Shown here: positions 29,635 to 35,594 of the stretch, piece after piece
Layout: the number at the start of each line of letters is the position of its first letter
How positions within the stretch are numbered: the first letter of the stretch is position 1
NCBI GenBank assembly: GCA_022653075.1
Contig: JALCSB010000018.1
Location: 1 to 35,594, forward strand
Length of the DNA stretch: 35,594 nucleotides
DNA from: Intestinimonas sp.
Lineage (GTDB): Bacteria; Bacillota; Clostridia; Oscillospirales; Oscillospiraceae
Direction: 5' to 3'
Position numbers and translations under genes: made by a program
The notes under the pieces: model-generated
What the model saw: the letters and a program-made list of their open reading frames with translations, nothing else
Database searches by the model: none
Told to the model about the DNA's origin: nothing

Positions 29635-31617
29635 ATGACACAAAAAACACTGCCGTGCCCGGCCTGTCCATCGTCGGATAGCCGCGCTGGCCATTCTGTG
29701 CGGGCTTGGACTTTTTTAGGCTCGCATCCCTGCACGGTTGACGGAGAACCCGGTTATTTGTTCCGGGTATGGGCGCCCAGGGCCGCCGCGGTATCTATCG
29801 TGGGTGATTTTAACGACTGGACGCCTGGTGTGTTTCCCATGGTGCGCATCGGCGGAGGTATCTGGGAGGGACGTGTTCCCGGTCTTGTCCGGTACGACTG
29901 CTATAAATATGCAATTACGGGGGCTGACGGGGAGGTACGTATGAAGGCGGATCCGTATGCGTTCCACGCCGAGACGCGGCCAGGAAACGCCTCCAAAATC
30001 TATGATTTAGACGATTACGAGTGGGGCGATGGCGCCTGGCTGTCCCGCCGGAAGCGCAGACTGGTTTATCACAACCCGCTGAATATTTATGAAGTTCATC
30101 TTGGCTCTTGGCGCCGCACCGGGGAGGGAGAATTTCTCAGCTACCGGGATATGGCGGATTGGCTGGTTCCCTATGTCAAGGAGATGGGATTCACCCATGT
30201 GGAGCTGCTGCCTGTTACGGAGCATCCCCTGGATGATTCCTGGGGCTATCAGTGTACCGGATATTTCGCGGTGACCAGTCGGTTTGGCACTCCTCATGAT
30301 TTTATGTATCTGGTGGACCAGCTCCACCAAGCGGGTGTGGGAGTCATTCTGGACTGGGTCCCTGCCCATTTCCCCAAGGATGCTTTCGGTCTATACGAGT
30401 TCGACGGTCAGCCTTGCTATGAATATGCTGATCCCCGCAAGGGGGAGCACAGCGACTGGGGTACCCGTGTGTTCGACTATGGAAAAGCCGAGGTGCGAGC
30501 CTTTCTGATTTCCTCCGCCCTGTTCTGGCTGGAGCAATTCCATATGGACGGCCTGCGCGTGGACGCGGTGGCTTCCATGCTGTATCTGGACTACGGCCGG
30601 AAAAATGGCGAGTGGATCCCCAACATTCACGGTGGGAGAGAAAATTTGGAAGCGGTGGCATTTTTACAAGAGCTTAACGAGACTGTTTTTTCCGACCATC
30701 CGGACATACTGATGATTGCGGAGGAGTCCACCGCCTGGCCGCTGGTGTCCCATCCGGTGAGTGAGGGTGGACTGGGTTTTAACCTGAAGTGGAATATGGG
30801 ATGGATGAACGATATCCTCCACTATATTAAACTGGATCCCTATTTCCGGCAATTTAATCACAAGGATATTACGTTTTCCCTCATGTATGCCTTTTCGGAA
30901 AACTTTGTGCTTCCGCTCTCCCATGATGAGGTCGTCCATATGAAGGGTTCCCTTATCGGAAAGATGCCGGGCGGCGACGCGGAGAAATACGCCGGTGTGC
31001 GCGCCTTTTACAGCTTTATGCTGGCGCATCCGGGCAAAAAGCTGCTGTTTATGGGGGCGGAATTCGGTCAGTTCAACGAGTGGCATTTTGAGTATTCCCT
31101 GGACTGGCATCTGCTCCAGCAGAAGCCGCACCGACAGCTGCAGGCGTTTTTCAAGGCGGCCAACGCTTTTTACCTGGAACAGAAGCCTCTCTGGGAGGTG
31201 GACTTTTCCTGGGAAGGGTTCCAGTGGATCTGCGCGGACGATAACTATGGGAACACGGCCGCGTTTCTGCGAAAAGACCAGAAGGGTAATTTCCTTCTGG
31301 TGGTGAGCAATTTTTCGCCGGTACACCGGGATAACTACCATTTGGGTGTGCCCGTGGCGGGGCAGTACCGCTGTGTATTCAACAGCGACGGTACAGAATT
31401 TGGGGGCGGTGGTCTGGGCGACCAGGATATGCTTATCAGTGTACCGAAGCCATGCCACGGCCAGGATCAATCCATTGTCATTGATCTGCCGCCCATGAGT
31501 ACGGTATTTTACCGCTGCACCATCAAGGCCCGAAAGAAAAAATCTACCGTGGTAATACGGAAAAAGAATGCCGAACCGGTTAAACGGAAGAAAGGGGCCG
31601 GTGGCAGGAATACCTAA
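29635..31617 (+). CDS. glgB: 1,4-alpha-glucan branching enzyme
   Basis: This GH13 enzyme of 660 residues makes alpha-1,6 branches in glycogen. A CBM48 module (about 40-130, with [22 protein letters not shown]) precedes the barrel. Catalytic residues are D310 in [11 protein letters not shown]363 in MIAEEST and D431 in LSHDEV. The all-beta C-terminal domain ends in a Lys/Arg-rich tail ([12 protein letters not shown]). The ATG at 29635 is chosen for the GAGGGATA site before it; the frame is open further upstream, but that stretch contains the promoter. There is only one N-terminal CBM48, so it is a shorter-type GlgB. It opens the operon. Confidence 0.94.
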   Translation: MTQKTLPCPACPSSDSRAGHSVRAWTFLGSHPCTVDGEPGYLFRVWAPRAAAVSIVGDFNDWTPGVFPMVRIGGGIWEGRVPGLVRYDCYKYAITGADGEVRMKADPYAFHAETRPGNASKIYDLDDYEWGDGAWLSRRKRRLVYHNPLNIYEVHLGSWRRTGEGEFLSYRDMADWLVPYVKEMGFTHVELLPVTEHPLDDSWGYQCTGYFAVTSRFGTPHDFMYLVDQLHQAGVGVILDWVPAHFPKDAFGLYEFDGQPCYEYADPRKGEHSDWGTRVFDYGKAEVRAFLISSALFWLEQFHMDGLRVDAVASMLYLDYGRKNGEWIPNIHGGRENLEAVAFLQELNETVFSDHPDILMIAEESTAWPLVSHPVSEGGLGFNLKWNMGWMNDILHYIKLDPYFRQFNHKDITFSLMYAFSENFVLPLSHDEVVHMKGSLIGKMPGGDAEKYAGVRAFYSFMLAHPGKKLLFMGAEFGQFNEWHFEYSLDWHLLQQKPHRQLQAFFKAANAFYLEQKPLWEVDFSWEGFQWICADDNYGNTAAFLRKDQKGNFLLVVSNFSPVHRDNYHLGVPVAGQYRCVFNSDGTEFGGGGLGDQDMLISVPKPCHGQDQSIVIDLPPMSTVFYRCTIKARKKKSTVVIRKKNAEPVKRKKGAGGRNT

Positions 31618-31670
31618 AATCTATTTTTCCGCCCAGGAAAGGGCCAAAAAGTTCCGAGGTGATTGTTAAG

Positions 31671-32888
31671 ATGAAAAAGAAGTGTGTAGCCATGCTCCTG
31701 GCAGGTGGCCAGGGAAGCCGCCTGCGGGCGCTAACCGCGCATGTTGCAAAACCCGCGGTTCCCTTTGGCGGCAAGTACCGCATCATCGATTTTCCACTTT
31801 CCAACTGCGTCAATTCCGGTATCGACACGGTCGGCGTGCTGACGCAGTATCAGCCCCTGGAACTCAACAGTTATATCGGAAATGGACAGCCTTGGGATCT
31901 GGACCGTTCCGATGGCGGCGTCCACATCCTGCCCCCTTACATCAAAGAAGGGGATTCCGGTACTTGGTATAAGGGTACCGCTAATGCGATCTATCAGAAC
32001 ATGAGCTTTATTCAGCGCTATGATCCGGACTATGTTCTGATCCTGTCGGGCGACCATATCTATAAGATGGATTATGAAAAAATGCTGCGTTACCACCGGC
32101 AGACCAATGCGGACTGTACGATTTCCGTGCTGGAGGTACCGCTGGAGGACGCTTCCCGGTTCGGCATGATGAATGTAAATGAGAAGGACGAAATCTACGA
32201 ATTTGAGGAAAAACCCAAAAATCCCAAAAGCAATCTTGCCTCAATGGGTATTTATATCTTTACTTGGAGCAAACTGCGTAAGTACCTTATGGCGGACGAG
32301 GCCAATCCGAAGTCCAAAAATGATTTTGGGCATGATGTCATCCCCGCCATGCTGACGGCAGGCGAGAAGCTGGTGGCCTATCGGTTTTCTGGATATTGGA
32401 AGGACGTCGGCACGATTGACTCTCTGTGGGACGCCAATATGGATATGCTCTCTTACGATAATGGCATCCGGCTTTTTGATTCGGAATGGCCGATCTATGC
32501 CCGCACGCCCACTCGGCCGCCCCACTTTATGGGCGAACACGCCTCGGTCAGCCACAGCTTGGTAACCGGAGGCTGCGAAGTAGACGGCGTTGTGGAAAAC
32601 TCCGTTCTTTTTCATTCCGTTCGGGTGGAGGCGGGCGCCGTGGTACGCTATTCCATCCTGATGCCCGGCACGGTGGTCAGAGCTGGCGCCCGGGTGGAAT
32701 ATACCATTTTGGCGGAGAATGCGGCCATTGGTGTGGGTGCCCGAGTGGGTACGCCGCCCCCACCGCAAAACGAGAGTGAGGACTGGGGTATCACCGTGGT
32801 GGCGGAAGGTGTCCGCGTGGGTGAGAACGCTGTTGTTCCCGCCAAAGCTATGGTCACCCGGAATGTGAAAGGGGGCGGTAGCAAGTGA
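31671..32888 (+). CDS. glgC: Glucose-1-phosphate adenylyltransferase, catalytic subunit
   Basis: This 405-residue enzyme makes ADP-glucose and pyrophosphate from glucose-1-phosphate and ATP. It has [14 protein letters not shown] (nucleotide loop), [52 protein letters not shown] and [13 protein letters not shown]. The C-terminus is a left-handed beta-helix of short hexapeptide-like repeats. The ATG at 31671 is preferred: GAGGTGA lies eight bases before it, and an upstream in-frame GTG is inside that site. Its stop overlaps the glgD start (GTGA, 32885-32888), so the two subunits are probably co-translated. Confidence 0.95.
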   Translation: MKKKCVAMLLAGGQGSRLRALTAHVAKPAVPFGGKYRIIDFPLSNCVNSGIDTVGVLTQYQPLELNSYIGNGQPWDLDRSDGGVHILPPYIKEGDSGTWYKGTANAIYQNMSFIQRYDPDYVLILSGDHIYKMDYEKMLRYHRQTNADCTISVLEVPLEDASRFGMMNVNEKDEIYEFEEKPKNPKSNLASMGIYIFTWSKLRKYLMADEANPKSKNDFGHDVIPAMLTAGEKLVAYRFSGYWKDVGTIDSLWDANMDMLSYDNGIRLFDSEWPIYARTPTRPPHFMGEHASVSHSLVTGGCEVDGVVENSVLFHSVRVEAGAVVRYSILMPGTVVRAGARVEYTILAENAAIGVGARVGTPPPPQNESEDWGITVVAEGVRVGENAVVPAKAMVTRNVKGGGSK

Positions 32889-34003
32889 ACGAGCTGCACG
32901 GCATCATTTTTGCCTATCACTGTAATCCGTTGCTGCGGGAACTGACCCAGCACCGGACCACCTCGTCCATCCCTTATGGCGGCCGCTACCGGCTTATCGA
33001 TTTTATGCTATCCAATATGGTCAACGCGGGGATTTCTGACGTAGGGCTCATTGTCCACGCCAACTATCAGTCGCTGCTGGACCATGTGGGATCTGGAAAG
33101 GACTGGGATCTGTCCCGTAAGCACGGTGGCTTGCGGATCCTGCCACCCTTCAGCTATGCGCGAAAGCGCAGAGAAGGGGGTACCTACCGCGGCCGCATGG
33201 ACGCCCTGGTCGGAGTATTCACATATCTGGAGCGCATTCGCCAGGACTATGTGGTGCTTGCCAGCGGTAATATGGCCGCCAATCTTCCGCTGAACGATAT
33301 TTTCGAGCAGCATTTGGCTACGGGAGCGGATATCACCGCGGTATGCAGCGCCAGGCCCCACTCCGATCCCAGACTGGCCAATTATTTTATCATGGACCCG
33401 GATGGCACGGTATCCGATGTGGTGGTGCGGCCCTCCACACCCTGCGGCTGGGAGTCCATGGAGGTCTATATTCTCTCCAAGCAGCGTCTGATGGACCTTA
33501 CCGAACACTGCGCGGCCCATAATGCCCCCTCCTTTTCGCAGGATGTGCTGCTGTCTATGGTACACCGGCTGAAGATTGTGCCGTATTTGTTCAATGGCTA
33601 TGTGGCCGCGCCCAGTACGGTGGCGGACTATTTTGCACGCAGTATGGAACTGCTGGATCCGGCGGTCCGTGCGGAACTGTTTGATCCGGCCCGGCCCATT
33701 AAGACGAAGGACCGCTCCGATCCATCCACTTATTACGGACCTAACTCACGGTCCAATCACTCGCTGATTTCCGATGGCTGCATCATTGAAGGAGAGGTGG
33801 AGAACTCCATCCTGTTCAGGGGTGTCCGCGTGGATAAAGGGGCCAGAATATCCGGCTGTATTCTAATGCAGAGTACGCATATCTGTGAGAACGCGGTACT
33901 GAGTCATGCCATTACGGACAAAAACGTTCAGGTTAATTCCGGACGGATGCTGATGGGTCATAAGACCTATCCCCTCGCGATTGCCAAAGATGCTATCGTT
34001 TGA
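32885..34003 (+). CDS. glgD: GlgD, non-catalytic partner of ADP-glucose pyrophosphorylase
   Basis: This 372-residue paralogue of GlgC has the same overall layout ([20 protein letters not shown], then a C-terminal beta-helix). The nucleotide loop is lost: the N-terminus reads [19 protein letters not shown] where GlgC has [11 protein letters not shown]. The catalytic GDHIY segment is also replaced, by ASGNMAANL. In Bacillota GlgD forms a mixed complex with GlgC and raises its activity. Translation begins at GTG 32885, overlapping the glgC stop by four bases. Confidence 0.93.
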   Translation: MNELHGIIFAYHCNPLLRELTQHRTTSSIPYGGRYRLIDFMLSNMVNAGISDVGLIVHANYQSLLDHVGSGKDWDLSRKHGGLRILPPFSYARKRREGGTYRGRMDALVGVFTYLERIRQDYVVLASGNMAANLPLNDIFEQHLATGADITAVCSARPHSDPRLANYFIMDPDGTVSDVVVRPSTPCGWESMEVYILSKQRLMDLTEHCAAHNAPSFSQDVLLSMVHRLKIVPYLFNGYVAAPSTVADYFARSMELLDPAVRAELFDPARPIKTKDRSDPSTYYGPNSRSNHSLISDGCIIEGEVENSILFRGVRVDKGARISGCILMQSTHICENAVLSHAITDKNVQVNSGRMLMGHKTYPLAIAKDAIV

Positions 34004-34075
34004 TTCTGTACAAGCGGGCAGCAATGATGCTAACTTTTTTTGGGAGCACAGATTCCAACTGAAAGGAGTACTGAT

Positions 34076-35594
34076 ATGAATATCCTTTTTGCCGCCTCGG
34101 AGGTGGCGCCCTTTATCAAAACAGGCGGTTTGGGGGATGTAGCCGGTTCCCTGCCCAAGGCGCTGGCCGCGCAGGGACACGACGTCAAGGTTATTCTTCC
34201 CCTTTATGAAGGCATTAGCCAGCAGTGGCGTAATGAGATGAACTTTCTCAAGCATTTTAATGTCCGGCTGGCCTGGCGCACACCCTACTGTGGTTTGTTT
34301 GAGTTGCGCCGTGACGGGGTAAGCTATCTTTTTGTGGATAACGAATACTATTTTAAGCGCGCCGAGATCTACGGACACTATGACGACGGAGAGCGGTTCG
34401 CCTTTTTCTCCCGCGCTGTCATCGAAACGCCGGACCAGCTGGGATGGCATGTGGACATACTCCATTGCAACGACTGGCAGACGGCGCTGGTTCCCATCTA
34501 TCTGCTGGAGGAACGGGAGCGCCGCCCTGCACTATCCAGGGCTAAATCGGTATTTACCATCCATAATATTGAATATCAGGGCCGCTATGGCGACCAGACC
34601 CTGGAAGACGTATTTGGCCTGAACCGGAGCTATTTTAACGAGCATATGCTGGCCTATCACGGGGACGTAAACCTGATGAAAGGCGCCATTTATGCCGCAG
34701 ACTATATCACCACGGTTTCGCCGAGTTATGCCGGGGAACTGAGTTATCCCTTCTATGCCCACGGGCTGGAAGGAGTGGTGGACGATAACCGCTGGAAGAT
34801 GTGCGGCATTCTGAACGGCCTGGATATGTCGGTGTACAACCCGTCGAACGACCCGGGACTCATCAGCCATTATTCCGCAGACGATTTGTCCGGCAAGGCG
34901 GCGGACAAGACTGCGCTTCAGCAGGCGGTGGGCCTGAAAATCAACCCGGATGTGCCTATTTTGGCCTGTGTCTCCCGCCTGGCGCGGCACAAGGGCTTTG
35001 AGCTGGTGGCCGCCGCAGTGGATGCGATTATGGGCATGGATGTACAGATGGTGGTGCTTGGTACGGGGGAATGGAACTTTGAGGAGGCATTCCGGCACGC
35101 TGAGAGCCAGTATCCCAGTCGCTTTGCCGCACGTATTCTCTATTCTTCCACACTGTCCACGGCCATTTACGGCGGCGCTGATATATTGCTGATGCCGTCT
35201 GTGTCGGAGCCCTGTGGCCTGAGCCAGATGATTGCCATGCGATATGGCGTTGTACCCATTGTCCGCGAGACCGGCGGCCTGCGCGACACGGTAATGCCCC
35301 ATCTGGCGGAGGACGGAACCGGTTTTACCTTTACGGATATCAATGTACACGATATGGTGTGGGTGATCCGGGAAGCCGTTGATTGCTACCATCAGGAAAA
35401 GAAGGCGTGGCGTGCGATGCAAGTTCGCGGTATGAAAACGGATTTCAGTTGGGACCGTTCCGCCAACGCTTATCTGGAAATCTACAGCCGGCTGACTGAA
35501 CTTCCGGCCACAGTACCCACCGCGCCTTCGGCGGAGAAGTCCGCTGCGCCCCTAGCGGAGAAGCTCGCTGTATCTCTGGTGGAGAAACCCGCTG
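34076..35594 (+). CDS. glgA: Glycogen synthase (GT5), 3'-incomplete, with a C-terminal repeat extension
   Basis: The gene runs off the right edge after 506 codons without a stop. The GT5 fold is complete: KTGGLGDVAGSLP (ADP-glucose loop, residues 15-27), HCNDWQTAL, FTIHNIEYQG, GILNGLD, SRLARHKG, and SEPCGLSQMIAMRYG with the catalytic-site Glu. It would extend alpha-1,4-glucan from ADP-glucose. Family members end near residue 475-490, after SYLxIY; here YLEIYSRLTEL is followed by an Ala/Pro/Glu/Lys-rich extension of three eight-residue repeats that continues past the window. GAAAGGAG precedes the ATG at 34076, and the 72-base gap after glgD has no terminator. Confidence 0.92.
   Translation, partial: MNILFAASEVAPFIKTGGLGDVAGSLPKALAAQGHDVKVILPLYEGISQQWRNEMNFLKHFNVRLAWRTPYCGLFELRRDGVSYLFVDNEYYFKRAEIYGHYDDGERFAFFSRAVIETPDQLGWHVDILHCNDWQTALVPIYLLEERERRPALSRAKSVFTIHNIEYQGRYGDQTLEDVFGLNRSYFNEHMLAYHGDVNLMKGAIYAADYITTVSPSYAGELSYPFYAHGLEGVVDDNRWKMCGILNGLDMSVYNPSNDPGLISHYSADDLSGKAADKTALQQAVGLKINPDVPILACVSRLARHKGFELVAAAVDAIMGMDVQMVVLGTGEWNFEEAFRHAESQYPSRFAARILYSSTLSTAIYGGADILLMPSVSEPCGLSQMIAMRYGVVPIVRETGGLRDTVMPHLAEDGTGFTFTDINVHDMVWVIREAVDCYHQEKKAWRAMQVRGMKTDFSWDRSANAYLEIYSRLTELPATVPTAPSAEKSAAPLAEKLAVSLVEKPA
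35522..35594 (+). repeat. 24-base coding repeats at the end of glgA
   Basis: Three imperfect 24-base units (35522-35545, 35546-35569, 35570-35593) encode APSAEKSA, APLAEKLA and VSLVEKPA, and a fourth may begin at the last base. All keep the glgA frame. They suggest a linker grown by slippage or recombination, perhaps leading to a further domain outside the window. Confidence 0.8.

Noticed and set aside
1-35594. CRISPR arrays, insertion sequences, tRNA or rRNA genes
   Set aside because: I saw no regularly spaced repeats, transposase motifs, terminal inverted repeats with target duplications, tRNA cloverleaf landmarks or rRNA segments.

Overview
The window is a chromosomal segment of a low-G+C-lineage (Bacillota) bacterium with moderately high G+C. 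It most resembles class Clostridia, family Oscillospiraceae (Flavonifractor/Lawsonibacter/Intestinimonas-like). The evidence is consensus SigA promoters with AGGAGG ribosome sites, a WalRK-YycHI-WalJ envelope-stress set, a CpsBCD-type phosphoregulatory polysaccharide cassette with an SLH-domain surface protein, an Rrf2-IscS-IscU trio, and a glgB-C-D-A glycogen operon with the Bacillota-specific GlgD subunit. The taxonomic assignment is inference from gene content, not from a marker gene.

Layout. 1-86 (-): start of a Na/Pi-cotransporter-like gene. 412-1128 (+): sirtuin. 1191-1826 (-): DUF4230 membrane protein. 1998-8849 (+): one transcription unit with a strong promoter, a possible coupled leader peptide, Wzz/CpsC, CpsD tyrosine kinase, CpsB-type phosphatase, an SLH surface protein, an unknown membrane-anchored protein and a FlaA1/CapD-type sugar-nucleotide dehydratase. 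8943-9818 (-): radical SAM protein. 9902-12037 (-): a tyrosine operon in which a 25-codon, Tyr-rich leader peptide and an intrinsic terminator precede DAHP synthase and prephenate dehydrogenase. 12080-17902 (+): a sulfur region with Rrf2 regulator, IscS, IscU, a MetNIQ importer and CysK. 17961-24518 (-): Nudix hydrolase, WalR, WalK, YycH, YycI and a phage-tail-like orphan. 24632-27573 (+): MurA, WalJ and RlmH. 27613 to the right edge (+): phosphoglucomutase, GlgB, GlgC, GlgD and an incomplete GlgA.

How the parts fit. The eps-like unit carries the machinery that sets polysaccharide chain length by tyrosine phosphorylation, but no glycosyltransferase, flippase or polymerase is present here. The sulfur region joins thiol import, cysteine synthesis, sulfur mobilisation and Fe-S assembly under an IscR-like regulator. 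The wal region couples envelope sensing (WalRKHI) to peptidoglycan precursor synthesis (MurA), with WalJ and RlmH on the opposite strand. The last unit converts glucose-6-phosphate through glucose-1-phosphate and ADP-glucose to branched glycogen.

The most interesting signals are regulatory. They are the Tyr-leader attenuator, the candidate operators over the iscS and metNIQ promoters, the repeat-rich nudix/murA divergent region, three short leader-like ORFs, and the repeat-bearing C-terminal extension of GlgA. All calls were made by reading the sequence; no database search or folding program was run.
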